Below the pieces are notes generated by a model, which ran no database searches, had not been told where the DNA came from, and saw nothing but the letters and a program-made list of their open reading frames with translations. Below, piece after piece: positions 22,011 to 35,549 of a stretch of DNA of 64,000 nucleotides. The first letter of the stretch is position 1; each line of letters opens with the position of its first letter. Source of the DNA: Gorsachius magnificus (taxonomy: Eukaryota; Chordata; Aves; Pelecaniformes; Ardeidae); NCBI GenBank assembly GCA_034008185.1, contig CM067084.1:13597385-13661384 (forward strand), given 5' to 3'. Both the position numbers and the translations under genes were made by a program.

Positions 22011-25000
22011 TCTAAGCTAGGAAGAACAAAGTGGATGTACCTCATCAGTACAAATGTATGAGACCTGAGTATGGAGATACGGGTGGAAGTATACCTTACA
22101 GAGATTTCTGTCCTGTCATTAAAAAGACATTCCAGTGAAAACCGAATGAAATATATTGTGCTAAAATACCATTTAGATTCTGAGGCTTTCTGCTTTAATA
22201 CCTCGCACAGCCTCAGAGGAGGGGCTAGAAGTGCCAGTATGTCACCCTGAACTAACCAAGCTCTTCTCAGATCTGTAGCTTACAGATGACCTTATATAAT
22301 GAACTGAAACAAACCTTAAACTTTATTTTAATATATCTGTAAAAACATTAGAGACAAACTGTAATTCTGCTGTGTTGCATCTAAACAGTACCTGTACAGC
22401 CACCTTTCAGACGTGCTCAAAAGGCAGAACTGACAGCCTGAACGGAGGAGATGCTCTGAAGAACCTACACGACCCTTCAAATAAATCTCTGAATTCCTAT
22501 TTGAGCCAATCAATCCAGCTCTCCAAGTGTCAGCTGGTAACACACACATCTGTCAGCATCCAAGTGCTGCAGTCATGGGGTAAGCTATATTCACAGCTGG
22601 AAACTTAGTTTAGCAATTGCTTACATTTAAGTAAAAGATAACCCGGGATTACGCATTTCACACAGCAGGGTTAAAAATGAGACTGGATCTTGGGTTAATG
22701 CCAGTACAATGTTTCTGCCTATGACACTGAGCACGTTGCCTTTAGTAGTGTTTCCCCTCCGTTCCACCTTCTGTGCTGTCCAGGAAAAATAAGGGAGGGC
22801 CCCCACTGCAACTGGGACTCACCTGCACAGCTTGTAGATCCAAAAGGAGTCAGCTTTTACTATCAAAAATCCTATCCCATTCTCTGTGGGCACCTTCCAG
22901 CCTAGGAGCATATGCTTGCTCACCTTTATATAATTTCATTAGCTTGCATGTTAACAATTGCTATTAATGTCTACACAGGTATCTAAGCACCCTATGGGAT
23001 CCTACCAGCCCTTGCAAATCTTTACCTCTAGGGCTCAGGAATAGAGAGCATTTCTAGATGTTTCACCTGAAAAGACGGCAGTAAGATAGACATTTCAGCT
23101 AGCTAAGTAGAAACAAATGCGATTCTCCAACAAGCTCCAGCTGGGCCATCCCAAAAGGCCTGCATCACCAACAGCTGACTGGTAACAGACCTCTCAGTGG
23201 GTTAATGGATAAGGAAGGCTATTCTCAATGTACTGAAGACCCAGCTTCCCAGGGGCTTAGAGAGATGTGCCCATTTCTGATCTGGCCCTAGAAATGGGCA
23301 GAGAGCTACTGAAACGCAACTGGCACCGGTGCAGGTTTTGCTGACTTCTGAGTGTGGGGCAGGCATCCCGCCCTCTCTGCCGGCCAGCAGGCACCTTCCT
23401 CCAAATCCAGCTTCTCTGACTGAAAATCTGGTCCCTACACTGTTTTTCATTGCCTTCTAACGAGAAGTGACAACTCACTCAAATCATCCAGTGCAGAAAC
23501 TTGTGTAAGTGCTTTCTACTCCACTGCAGTCCAAGCGAGAAGAGTTAAATAGTACAAACGTCAAGTCTTTCCTAACCTGCTCCTTCTCGCTGAAACAGGT
23601 CATGGAATATTCACAAGAGCTGCGACTCTGGCACACTTCAGGAGAGGAGCAATGAATGCTTCCAGTAACCGCAGCACAGTCATTGGCAGCCTGAGCTCCT
23701 ACCTGCACCCTTCCCCAAAGTGGCAGGATTCAGCTAGACCGAACCATCTGAACCTTGATGTCTAGTTACGACATGTAAGGAGGAGAGCTTACCTTAATTT
23801 TAGATCTTGGGTAGAATAAGAGGAGTGGAAATGAGAAAAAATTGGCATGTTTCTAGTAGTCTGGAGCATCTTTGACAGAGAAGAGAAACCACCACCACCT
23901 TTTCCGAGTTATTTCTCAGGTATGAGCAGTACTGGAAAACCTGCGATGCCAGCCCTTGGCTACACGTGCTCCCCGGAAGTGATCAACCCCTGCTTCTCCT
24001 TCCCAAAAGAAACAAAAGCAGAAGAGGAGTTATTTCCGGTACCTCAGAAATGGCACTGCTCACACAAGACTATCCATCATAAATGATGTCTGTACAACGT
24101 TGCATTAACCTCTTCAGTGCCACCCATCTATCACACCTACAATGCTGCTGTTATCTATTATGATTTCATTGAAATCTCTCTACCCACACATTTCCTGGCG
24201 CATCCCTCACAGAAGTGTTGACAAGCAAACCAGTCCTCTAGTAAACTCTACAGGAAGATATGAAGAAGATTATTTAAAACTCAAGCAATTAATGAAACAA
24301 CGATTCAGAAGCACTTCAAGGGGCTAGGAAGTTAACAGAAAGATGACCACACATCTGACGGCAAAAAAGATGCAGATTCTTCTATTCTTTCAAACCAAGG
24401 TTTCTCAGAGCTGCATTCACAAAGGACTTCTACTTTAGCTCTCTGGGAGGTACCAGGAGCACTGGCTTGAGCAGCCAGGGTGGGAATCTGAATTTGCTGG
24501 ATGGCCATCTGATGAAGCAGCTAGCCCCTGTATTCAGCCTATGTAACAAATGAAGAAAGAAGCACCCCGCAGCTGGCCCTGGGGTTGCTGTTTGGAGCCA
24601 CCGGGAAGAAGAGCTGGGCCCTTTCTCCAGGCCGTCTTCCTTTCCGCTCTGACTGGGGACTCCCATGGTCCCTCGCCCTCCAGCTTTCCCTCCAGTGAAA
24701 TCAGAACCACCCCCGTGATGTCAGTCAGAGCCAGCGAGGGATGCCAGCGACTACACGGCGCAATATGGCACTGAGGGAGGCTATCTGAGGGGCTGCGTCA
24801 GGGAGCAGGGACAGCCCATCTTCCCCTTCTTGCGCAGGGGCTGCTCGCCCATGCCAGCCCGCACGATCAATGAAGCACTTTACAGCGTGGGAGTGCAGCT
24901 CTCGAGATGACGACGGTCCTTACTGAATGACACAAGGGCTTCATCACCTCCTCTGGCAAGTGCTTCAGTGCAGGAAATCATCCCTCCCCTATCACAGGAA

Positions 25001-26990
25001 CTGCCATTTTTTTCCACCAAGTCAGCAGCTTCCTTAGAACTGCGACCCGCCGAGAAATAGGGTGCGGATGCAGATATTTTAATTCCATTCTATGATTCTT
25101 AACATCTTCATCTCAAAGGCAAGGTGCTCTTTAACTCTGGTTCATTTTTAAACAGCAGGAAATGTAGTTTAACATGTTTTTCAAAAGTGGTAAGAACAGA
25201 AAGGGAAAAATACAGGCAATTGGAGGAACAAATGGAACAGGAAACTGAATGTTGTATCTGCAAATCAGTATGTACTTTTCATGCAGAGCTGATTAGCATG
25301 AACCAAAGGGTTTAAGAAAGCAAGAAGTATGGTACTAGAGAGCGCGGGATGCCATTGCTAACACAAAGGTCTTTATCCCTAGCACTTCGTGTCCCTTCTT
25401 CCTGACCCTTGGCCCTTTACATCTTTGTGTCCCGGTTTTCCTAAGAAGGAAATCACAACTGCTTCCTTCCTAATAATTAGGAGGACAACCCCTGTCACTA
25501 ACTGGTGCTGTTGGCACACTGACCACTGACTGCAGTGGGGGATCTGGGCCAGGAGGGCTCCCCGAGCTTAGCCCTCCTGCGTAGGAAGCATGCTGAAATC
25601 CTTGCGCTTCCCTGCGGCATGCAAACTCACTTATCTTCAGTTTGACAGCGAGCTCTCAAGTGCTGACGGATGAAGCTGGGGCCGTGTCCATCCCACTGCA
25701 CTTCCACAGCGGGCTACCTGTGTGGCAGGGAGAGCTTTGCTGCTGGAAAAACCTCTCTTGCACGGCTGCAGTCCATTAAGGCAAACTGCAGTCTGTGCCA
25801 GTTCACCTTAATGTGCTGGGCTGTGAGCTACGGCAGCTCGGGAGCTGATTCAAAAATGATTAAGCTGCTCTTGCTGCAAGGGGAGCTACTTCAGGACCTG
25901 GGCAGATGACAGCTGGGCACAGCAACTTCCTCCGCCGCTGCACGTTAACTCACAGACATCTGCGGGCCAAGGCAGAAGGAAGAAGGGTCACCGAGGGATG
26001 TCATGGGTCACAGTCTCTTTTAATACCTCAGGTACATACGTGTGCGTGGCACATGTGTATAGCCATGTGCCATCTCTTTGCCGTTTTGCTGCCATACACC
26101 TTATCCCATTCCCACCCACATACAGGGCTTGTAGCCTGTAAGCTGATTTTTCCTCATTGCTGCGAATGCCTGTGCATTCACCGCGACTTTTTAGAGAGAG
26201 GGAGGAGTGCCTGTAGAGCATGGAAGGGGTAAACCAAAGAGGGGAGGGTGCTGCTGGCTCTGAGGGTACTTTGGCACCTGGGAGCCAGCAGCAGGAGAGT
26301 GCGTGGTGGGCACACATTTATCCCCTCTTCTCAGCCCAGAGACTGCTGGAAAAGGAGCAAGCAACTTGTCCGGGAGACTCCAGCTGCCAGTCAGCCACGC
26401 TGGCTGCACTCCTTTGTTTCTCAGCCGTTCTCTTTGGGCCCTGCACAGAGGGAGGCTGAAGCGTGTGCTCAGCAGCTGGGCCCCGTGCCCACAAAGAAAG
26501 AAGGGAAGGAGATGTTGGAAATACTGGCAGAGCAGTTTGTTTGCAGCAAGGAAAAGAGGCAATGTCAGCTCTGGCGCTGCACTGGAAATGGAAGTGGGCT
26601 TCCCCTGTGGAGACCAGTCAAGTAAGTGGGTGCCACAGAATCAAATTGCATGGATTGTATTTCAAAACTAACAGGTATGGCTGCTTAACAGCCCTTAAGA
26701 GTAACACATGACTTGCCGGCAAGGCAGTAGGCACAGGCTTATACACAGAGCCAGCAGCATCCCTGCGAGACGCTGTGAGCCAGCATGTTGCTGGGTCCCA
26801 TAGCAGCAGCTCTAATGCCACCATGCAGCTCTGCCCCCCAGCCCATGTGTCCCCCCACACATAACCCAGGCTGCAGAGGGCTGGTGGGCTCAGGAGAGAG
26901 AAGCCTGGCCCACCACAGCCCAGTGGCAGAGCAGGAACACAAACCAGACCTCCAGGCTCCCACTCTGGTCCTCCATGCCCCTCGCCTTTA
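22011..26990. other. Single-copy non-coding sequence
   Basis: No supported exon, RNA gene or transposon. A GC-richer part (26220-26990) contains mutually overlapping open frames of 68-125 codons in at least five phases. That pattern indicates stop-poor GC-rich DNA rather than a gene. Confidence 0.55.
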
Positions 26991-26999
26991 GCCCCCTTG

Positions 27000-27520
27000 T
27001 TTGGATGTGCTGATTTTACTTTATGTATAATTTACATATTTATTCTTAGTTGCAGCTATGCCCCCCAAACTACTCAGCCCGCTGGGGTTCAATGAACGGT
27101 TAAGAAAAGATAATTTTGACAGCAGCAGTTACAAATATGTATTAAATACAATAACAACTACTCCCCACTGCTTCTACTGTGAAAGCGAAGGGGTGAATTA
27201 AGATGCGCCCTCTTCGTTTGGTTTGGGGCTGGTGGCTGCTCCTGTAGCGCTGCTTTGAAGCCCTGTTATTTTATTATCACCATCTTTATGACTGCCCAGG
27301 GAAAGAGCAATCGCAGCTTTGCGGCTTCCCAGAGCAGCTGTCCTCCTGCACTGCTGCAGCCGGCAAGCTGACACCAGACCCTGGCGCTATGCTTTTTACG
27401 GCCATTCCACTTCTAATCGGAGCGACAAGGAGCATGCAGAGTCATGCGCCGACCCAAGGAGATATTAGCTAATTGAAATTGTGCCGCCAGTGCACTAAAT
27501 GCTAGTCACTTAAATCAATC
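27000..27520. promoter_or_regulatory. Candidate conserved non-coding segment
   Basis: Two AT-rich parts flank a more GC-rich middle. The left part (27001-27180) has TTTATGTATAATTTACATA and AAATATGTATTAAATACA words. The right part (27440-27520) has a TTAGCTAATTGAAATTG word (27466-27482) and CACTTAAATCAATC. No repeats were seen. Function is inferred from texture only. Confidence 0.27.
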
Positions 27521-27604
27521 TCTTGCTTCTTCCTCTCACCTCCATCTCATTCTCTCCACCTTGCCCGCGCCTCCATCCTTCCCTCCCCCTCGCCTCCTTC
27601 TCAG

Positions 27605-27626
27605 CCCTCCCTTTCCCAAAATCCCC
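27605..27626 (-). other. Putative G-quadruplex motif (minus strand)
   Basis: On the plus strand, C-runs lie at 27605-27607, 27609-27611, 27615-27617 and 27623-27626. The minus strand thus has four G3+ runs with loops of 5, 3 and 1. It lies in a broader C-rich stretch (27530-27630). Confidence 0.7.
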
Positions 27627-28269
27627 TGGCTGACTCCTAATCTCTCCAGGGCGATTAAAGCAGGACCAACAACAAAGGAAAGGTGACAGGAAACCCTATT
27701 ATTTACCCTCTGCAGCACATTCTCCCCTTGGGCTTGCAGCACCCACCCCTGCTGCAGGGAGCTGCCCCCCAGGCCCAGGGGCTGACGGTCCCCACCAGCT
27801 GGGGTACCTGGGGTGCTGCGCAGTTGCAGCGGGTGCCTTCCCCCCTCCCCGCACCTACGAGGCACTCGTCTTTCTCAGAGCAATTACCACGAATGATTTA
27901 TGTGGCCAGTCAAGAGGGCCTGCCAGGGTTCTTATTTCATCTCTGAAAAAAGGAACTCTGCTGGAATTTTATCAGGGAGCTTGGATTAAATTGACAGCTG
28001 CCTTTTGTTTTGTTTTTAAAGACCTTCCCTTCGGAGCCCAGCATTCTGCCTGGATCTGGGGGGGAATCCAACACCATGCAAAGGTTACAAGCCCCTCCTG
28101 TAAGAGAAAAATCCATTTTCTTCTCTCCATATACATTGTGAGTGAGACCGTTTTGAAGGAGCTGACATCTGAGAATGATCCCCACTCCCACCGACTCGAA
28201 ACAGCATTTTATTTCACTTCACTGAAGCCACCAAGGCAACAGCTTTTCCTCCCCGGTACAAGTGTCTGT

Positions 28270-28680
28270 TAGGCTGACAGAGGGAAATGATGGAGTCTCC
28301 ATCTCAACACGAGCGCAGCCGCTGAATTCAGGTTTTAAAGCGCTGCTAGCCCCACCGCACACAATGCCTCCTGCGTACCGTCCCGCAGCCAGGCGTGCAA
28401 ACACACCGAGGCACGCAGATGCACGGGGAGAGATGTGTGCAGGCAGGCGCGCGGGGAGATGCACGTTTGGAAAGCCAGGGCTGCGCAGGGAGGCAGATGC
28501 CGGCGCGTCGGATGACTGGGAGAGACCGGCGCAGCCAGCAAGGCACAGGCAGACATGCTGGGACACACCAGAGCAGGGCCCGCACGGAGCTGCAGGCAAA
28601 CACGAGCCTAAGTGAGGCGCACACGCAAGAGACATGCCAACAGGCACGCAGCTACTGACAAAATCGCAGGGTGCAAAAAC
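28270..28680. other. CpG-island-like patch with degenerate GCACGCAGA-type words
   Basis: By hand I count about 30 CpG in 28261-28680, in sequence of roughly 60% GC. That would meet usual CpG-island criteria, while the flanks are CpG-poor. Words such as GGCACGCAG, GATGCACGG and GGAGATGCACG recur irregularly, suggesting an old, degenerate minisatellite-like origin. Open frames exist in several phases on both strands (longest 167 codons, minus, 28722-28219) but have low-complexity Cys/Ala/Pro-rich translations and no domain. It could be an unannotated promoter or a GC-rich relic. Confidence 0.42.
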
Positions 28681-31600
28681 ACCCCAACAAAGGCAAATGC
28701 AGCAGGCAGAGACCGGACACACAGACAGAGCTGATTAAAACTTCAGGCTCTGCCAACAACAAGAAGTATTAATGCGTATTTAACAGTCAGCTGCCTCTTG
28801 TCTTCTTCGCTTAGTGGCTGGTTCTTGCACACCCTTTGAACGTATTTGAAAGCATTTGTTCTCTAGATAACACAATTTGGGCTTTGTATATATATTTGTG
28901 AGGCAAAGCCTAACATGAGGACATAAAATTACTGAAGATGCCAGCGGAGATTACAGCATCAATGCTGAGAGGTCTAGATTTGCATGCATTGCCTTAAAAA
29001 CAATTCTAGTTTTGGTACAAAGCAGCAGTCTTTGTACTGCAGGGTGGGAGGGAGGAGGAGAAGAGTATGTTAATTTTGTATAAAAAAAAAAAACGTGAAA
29101 AAGATTACAAAATAGAGATGAGCAGTCCAATAACAACACTAAAAAGGTTACAGAAAGAGGATGCAGGGCGGTATAGTTCACACAAAGGAGAGGCGTGTCT
29201 CACTGCGAAGGACTCTGTCAACCTGAAATCCAGGCATTTCCCAGACACAAGTTTCAAGTATTTTCAACAAATTCACCTACTCAGATGCCTGCTCTAGCTT
29301 CTGGGTTTTTCTACCGACATTTTCATACTTTCAGATGATTTTCTGTCCGCCATCACTTCACGGAAGAGCTAAGCATGCATTTGGGGGAATGAACCAAATA
29401 TGTAGAAAAAACATGGACACCAACTATACACACATGTGCTGCTAAGTGCACCAAGATATTAGACAGGAGAAAAAGAAAAAAACACTGTTTTCCCTCATAC
29501 TTTCTCCTCTTGACACATTAGGTTTTGCCATCAACAACAGCAATCCTAATCGACTGCAGAAGAGAAGACATTTTAAAGCCAGTTGGCATCCCTTTGAGAT
29601 GCAAAATGTTTAAGATCCATTTCTTTCTTGCCACTCTGGCCACCCAAGCTTCTGCACATGCTACAGGCACAGGCACATCAGAAGACTGGCTCAGCTAAAT
29701 AGGGCCAGACTGGTCCAAGAGCATCCTTCCTTTCAGAGACCTTTTTTGCTCTTCAGCTTCTATCAGAGACCACCAGACTGCTATAGCCACACACTGCAAT
29801 GCAAACTGTCTTGTGGGTCTTGCCTGTGTGCCTGCCATTTCGGGACACTCAGGCACACCCAAGCAAAACTGATTTTGTATTTCAATGCCCGTACAGCAAA
29901 GCACGTTCAAACCCCTGCGAATGCTCTTACATGCAAAGAAACTCACCGTGGATCAGAAATTCTCCACATTGGGCCCACGATGAATCACAGCACTTAACAT
30001 TGAATCCAAAAAAGCTGCACTTTGCGTTGCTACTTCATGTATTACAAAATGGCCACATTTTCTTACTTACTCCTTCCTGCTTCCCATCACTACTTTTCCC
30101 CTAAGTGGGCATGTTCACAGAAGTTTAAGAGCTTCCAGCTCCTGTACCCTGGCTTTACTCTCCCAGCTAGAGGCTTCCTGCCTGTCCCCAGGCAAACCTG
30201 GCACTGGACAAGCGATATGAAAAAGGACCGAGACAGCAAAAGAGCATAGTGGCAACATGCTTTTGTCAAGTCCCTGTCTCAGCTGCGCTGGCTTCTCTCG
30301 CTTCCCAATGGTATGGTAACAAAGGTGCAGCTACAGCTGTATGGTACGCTGGATGATGTGCAGATGCATCTTCTTTGGCTGTTGCTGGGGGGGAATAAAG
30401 GCTGACACAGGCAGGGTGTTCTTTGCACTTGTAGAGGGAAGAGGAAAATAAAATCAACGTAAGAAGCCGGTGGAAGCTGACTGCTGTGGCTCTGTCCCTT
30501 ATCGCACTCTCAGTAAATATGCTCGCTGCACCTGGCCCTTTGGTCGGTCATGTGAGATGCTGGGAGCACCGTTATCCTGGTCAAAGCAGCACACATCCTA
30601 GCCCTGCTCTCAAAGCTAACACAAGAGCAGTCACATCTCAGAGCCTGTAATTAAGCACCTGAGGAAAAGTGGTGGATTTTTCCACGCTCTTAGCATCTCT
30701 GACTGATAAAGATATTGCTGCTCCCAGAACTCTCATCCCTGACAAATCAGGCTACTTATATATAGCCTGCTATCTAACATTGGAGACCTGTGTTTGAAAA
30801 CACGAGTATCAGTCATCTGCTGCCAAACAGTTGCCACCTAAGCGTGCAGCTGGCAGGGGCACTCTGTTCTCCTCTTGAAGTCAGGGTGAACACTTTGGCA
30901 TTCAAAGACCAAGCTAGCATCTCTTAAAGATCTCGCCAAGACCAGTCACTCCTCCCTGTCTCTGGTCACATCACTTGGATAAAGGAGGAGAGGTAGATAC
31001 TCCGTTAAACAAAGAGGGTTATGTTAATTTGATGCTAATTAGGTGCATCCACACAGCCCTGCTGTAGAATTACTTCCCTCTGCCCAGGCCTTCTCCGCGC
31101 CGCAGGAAGGATGACAGGGGGAGGTGACAAGGGGAGCACAGCGAGGATGACGAGTATAATGTGGAGAGTCCGGCATCACCAAGAGAAAGAACGAACCCCT
31201 GTTACCTTCGGTGGGCTTTGCTCCTTTTGTGGCTCAGTCCCCTCCCAGTGCAACCTTTTGCATGGCTGCCAAGCTCTCAGCCCCAGAAATAGCATGTCAG
31301 GCAGCAGAAAAACCAGAGGGGAGGGGGAGATACAGATAAAAATAGAGAGAAATGTTGATTGCATTGTTACTGCTTCAATTAAGCTCAGACACTTCAGCCT
31401 GATGAGTCAACAGCAATGACAAGAGGGCACAGAAAACAAGAGCGTCTGCAATGCAAAACCAGTTTACCAATCCCATTAACGTGGAAGGCACTAAACTCCC
31501 AAACCAGCCACTTTGATAGGGAAAGGAGGAACAGCTCTGACATTGTCCTCTCCGCCCAAGTCTGACAACAGCAGCAGAAACAACAAAAAGGCACGGAGTT

Positions 31601-33769
31601 AATAATGACCAAGCAGCGAGAGCCGATGGCTCTGTAAAAGAGTGGCCCTCAACAGCCCAGCATGCAGCAGTGGGACAGTAAAAGCAGGGCATTAGAGGCC
31701 AGCTCGGCTCCTTCAAATGAAGCCATTGTATTCTCCGGGGGCTTAAATCACACTTGTGATGCTTTGTGTGTTTCTTTGGCAGCAGAGGAGACAGGGAAGT
31801 AACAGATGGGTATAATTACAGGGACCAAGGCACAGTCCCCCCTCCACCACCCTGTGCAATGAACGTTTTCTCTACAGGGATAGACTGCCCTGCACCCCCC
31901 ATGAGTGGAGGTGATCCTACCCTCTTCCCTGCACCATCGCTGTGGCTGGGAGCTGACAGAGCAGGGATTTTGGTCAAGGCAGAGGCACAAATGCAACATG
32001 TGCTGAGTGAGTTGGGGACCAGCAATGCTGGGGGACAGCAGGAGGGCACTGTGCTTGGGTGGCAGCAGTTCCAGCTGCCCTGATGGGTCCCTCTGTGGCT
32101 CTGAGTGGCAGAGGACAGGCATGGGGCTGAGGCAGGAGACAGCGGGGTAGGAGGAGGGCAAAAACTCTTGAATGACCTTTGGACTAAGATATTACTGTTG
32201 TGGTTGTCTGTGTCACCCACTACATAAAGCTGTCTTCGAAAAGAAAAGAAGAGAAGCAGTTGGTCACAACTTCAAACAGTCTGCCTCTCAGCCTTGCCAC
32301 ACCACACCCTGGGAAATGTTCACCTCTCTCTGTGAAGTGGTTTACAACACAGGGAACACCAGCATTTATTGTACTGTCTGCCAGTGCTCCTCCTTTGACC
32401 ATCCCCATCAAAGGGATGCTGAAGAAGTCACGTATGGGACTGCTTACGACCAGCAGCAGTTCCATAAAGCTCTGCTCTGCAGCCTGAGCTGCCCATGTTA
32501 TCCCACCACGTCCCATCGCAGGCATTCACCCCACCCTTGTCCTGTCAGCATAACATAATGATCTCACACGCAAAGGTTTTCTTAGCCTAGCATCCTGTCT
32601 TTAACAGTAGCCAGCCACGAATGCTTAAGGAAAGCATAAAAGGAACAAGGACAAATACACAGCAAGCCTCCCCTGGGGATCCTTCCCAGCTTCCAGCAAT
32701 CAGAGGATTAGGAGCACCCCGTGCTAGAGACTGCATTGATCTAGCACCCTCTCTGTTCTCCACTGCAAACCTCTCCTTCATGCACTTATCCAATTCCTTT
32801 TACGTGCAGCCTTTGCAACAGCGTGCAGCAGGGAATTTTGCACATTAAGTAGATGATGCGGAGAAAACCAAACCAAACGAAACCAGCCTTTTGCTTTAAA
32901 CCTGCTGCCCACTCCTGTGCTGCTGGAGTGCTCCAAAGACACTACAAATCTTGTGCTGTTTTTCCTTGACGGTGGGAAGACCTCACGTTTGGGGCAGTTC
33001 CCTGGGTACCTGGCTGCCTCCTGAAGTTCCACATGCGTCCCCTTCGCTGAACGGCTTTTCAAGTGATTCCTGCCTGTCCGTAGCTGACTAGCTAGCCATC
33101 GACTGCGGCAGGGATATACAATTTTAAGACAATGCTGTGCTTAGGTTAAAAAGGTCCCTTTTGAGCCTAGAGGCCCGTTAATTTGCATGGTTTGGGCTTG
33201 CTGTGCCCACCGGTGTTTGAGAAAGCAAAGTGTCAAGCAGCACCTCCAGCTGCCTTTGGCCCTTTTGCCCAGGGGAAGAGATGCCCAAGCGATATGGGTT
33301 TAATTCGGGTGCCATTTGGCAGCAGTCTGGAAAGGGGCTTCTGTGCCCAGCGCGGTACAGCCTGTCCGCCACCAGCCACCCCCACCCCAAAACACACACA
33401 GAGTGTGCCGGGCTTTGTGAGCTGAAATACAGGCAGTTTAATGCCACTTAGCTGAGCTGGGCTAGGCTAAATGCTGGTGCAGGAGAAAGGAAAGGCCGAC
33501 CTACTGTAAGCCTGGGTGCTCTGCAAGCATGCCCGGGAATTGGACTCTACCTTCTCAACTGGGGCGGCGTCTGAGTGAGAAGGAACTGCTGAAAGGAAAA
33601 TGAGTACACCTGGAAATACGTGCTAGCACCTTGGGTGAAAAACTGCATACCCTGCTGCACGGCGGGGATAGAGTTACCCACTTCTGGGACATGAACCTGC
33701 CAGGGAGGAAAAGGGCTGGCGCAGGATTAGAGCAAGTAAAGTGCGAAAGTCCTTAGATCCTGTGTTTGC
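28681..33769. other. Mostly single-copy non-coding sequence
   Basis: No supported gene. Small features are an A11 run near 29082, a GCTAATTAGG word in 31015-31050, and a perfect AP-1 word TGAGTCA at 31403-31409 in a non-repetitive stretch (31345-31430). GC-richer DNA at 31820-32160 has overlapping frames on both strands with no domain. Confidence 0.5.
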
Positions 33770-33960
33770 ACATGCACGGGGCCAGATCCAAGGTTCACAG
33801 TCTTTCTGGTAGCTATTCATCAAAACATTTGCATTGCCAATTTGGACAGCATTCGTTAAAATCTGTGTTTAGTTTGCAAGGCTCACGCCAGACTGTCCAA
33901 ATAAATGACCCATCGAATTAATCTCTTTTCCTAATGTTATCTCCCGATATTTAGGATGAC
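33770..33960. promoter_or_regulatory. Candidate conserved non-coding element with POU octamer
   Basis: A perfect octamer ATTTGCAT lies at 33827-33834. It is followed by GCCAATTTGG (33836-33845), an AATAAATGACC word (33900-33910) and CGAATTAATC. An AGGTTCA half-site lies at 33791-33797. The density of recognisable factor-binding words in 190 non-repetitive bases is above that of the flanks. No coding potential is visible. Confidence 0.35.
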
Positions 33961-34217
33961 TTCATGCCAGATACCTTGCTAAAGAGAGGAGAGTTGGGCT
34001 GGGGGAGGAGCGGAGAGGGGGCTGCTCAGGGGAAGAGCCCAGCCGATATTCATTCCGTTTCACTCCCCTGTGAGTCCCTTTCCATCACACTACTGAGCAC
34101 AACACAATTAGTGAAAAGGGCCCATTTTTCCTCCAGGAACCAAGGTCCCAAAAAGGTACAGCTTCAACATCATTAGCAGTTCATCATCTTAAACCTCCGG
34201 GCAGCCCCTAGGCAGAT

Positions 34218-34251
34218 CCCCTCATGCAAACCCCCCACTCCCCCTCCCCCC
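34218..34251 (-). other. Possible G-quadruplex motif (minus strand)
   Basis: Plus-strand C-runs of 4, 6, 5 and 6 lie at 34218-34221, 34231-34236, 34240-34244 and 34246-34251. Read on the minus strand the loops are 1, 3 and 9 bases, so one loop exceeds the canonical limit of 7. A purine-only run (34401-34438, GGAAGGGAGG-type) lies 150 bases downstream. Confidence 0.5.
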
Positions 34252-35549
34252 TTTTTGGTGTCTGCTTATCAAACTAATGAAGCACATCTAGACTGAAAGG
34301 TCTTGGGGTAGAAGACAGCAGCTTAACCATGATTCAGTACATGTCCTTTCCCCTCCTCCTCTTTATCAAATAAAGCAAGCAGAATTTCCTACACTTAAAT
34401 GGAAGGGAGGAGGAAGGAAGGAGGGTAAGGGGAGGGAGACAGTAATTCCCTGCAGAAGGAGATGTCTGTTTACTTTCTTTGACTGAGCACTTGCATATTA
34501 AAAAGGCTCAGCTCCTTAGCGGACAGGATTTATCAGTGCCACATTTTCTACTTGATAGGGCAGAGCTGGTGATGCCTGCTCCAGGTAGCCAGAGAATAAA
34601 ACAACTTCTTGTGACCTTCCCCTTGCCCTTCTCTGAGTCCACTCCACGCAGGGGAGCCGGCGGAGGATGCAGAGGGAGCTGAAAGCCAAGAGCCATGCGG
34701 TAGGGAAGGATGCTTCGCATGCTATAGTCCTAAAACAAGAACACCACTGCAAAAGCAATGAAAGCACAACAAGGCTCCATTAGCTTTTTTCCATTCGGTG
34801 ATATCCGGAACGGCAATTTCCAGCTTTAGGTAAAAACACATAAACATCTTTCATCATGTCACTGACCTAAATATAGATGATTACTTCAAGGCAAATGAAA
34901 AAAAAGAGGAGGAAAAGAGAGCCCTATTCTTATATCTTCAAAAGCTATGAAGCCCTACAAGCAGACTGCAGTAAAGAGGAGCAATAGATAACCAGTCAAA
35001 TGTGAAGGAAGAGAGAGAGAAATGCATGTTCTTGAATGATTGTCCTGATGGACCATTATCCTGTGCCCAGCATCCATCCGCCCAGCTGACACAAGCGCTG
35101 CCTGCGCTTGGCTGGCTCCTGGGCCACCTCCTCCTGGCACTCGCACCCTCCACCCGCACCTTCTCCCTGCTGCCTGTGCACAGCAAGGCCAGCAGGACCT
35201 GCAGGACCTGTGCTTTGGCATAAAGCCTCCAGAGTTCAGATGCACATTAACCCCATCTGCCCTAATTTTTCAAAGGGACGTAAAGCTGCCCTCAGACCTA
35301 AGGGCACACTTTTAAACATGTCAGAGCTACACCGGAGCCCGAGTCCTGCCAGCATCCAATAGCACTTGAGCACCAACCTAACTCAGAGCGCTCGAGCATG
35401 TTTTCTCCTGGGTCACTCTCATACCAAAGTAAGGTTGCACTCCTCTTATCAAGGATAAGTGATTTTGCTCACAGCACCTGTGCTGGTTCGCAGCAGCAGT
35501 CCCTTACACCACAGTGGTGTCACACTTTACGGCCCTTGCTGGTACATGC

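Noticed and set aside
25085..25102. CR1 tail-like ATTCTATGATTCT word
   Set aside because: A single 13-base match with no CR1 body on the expected side.
28219..28722. 167-codon minus-strand frame with Cys-rich translation
   Set aside because: Overlapping frames are open in several phases on both strands of a GC-rich, degenerate repeat-like patch. The Cys pattern follows the DNA repetition rather than a domain.
35255..35330. Possible L3/CR1-type repeat with TTTTCAAAGGGAC and CCTAAGGGCAC words
   Set aside because: The match to known CCTAAGTC-rich LINE ends is too loose to separate from chance.
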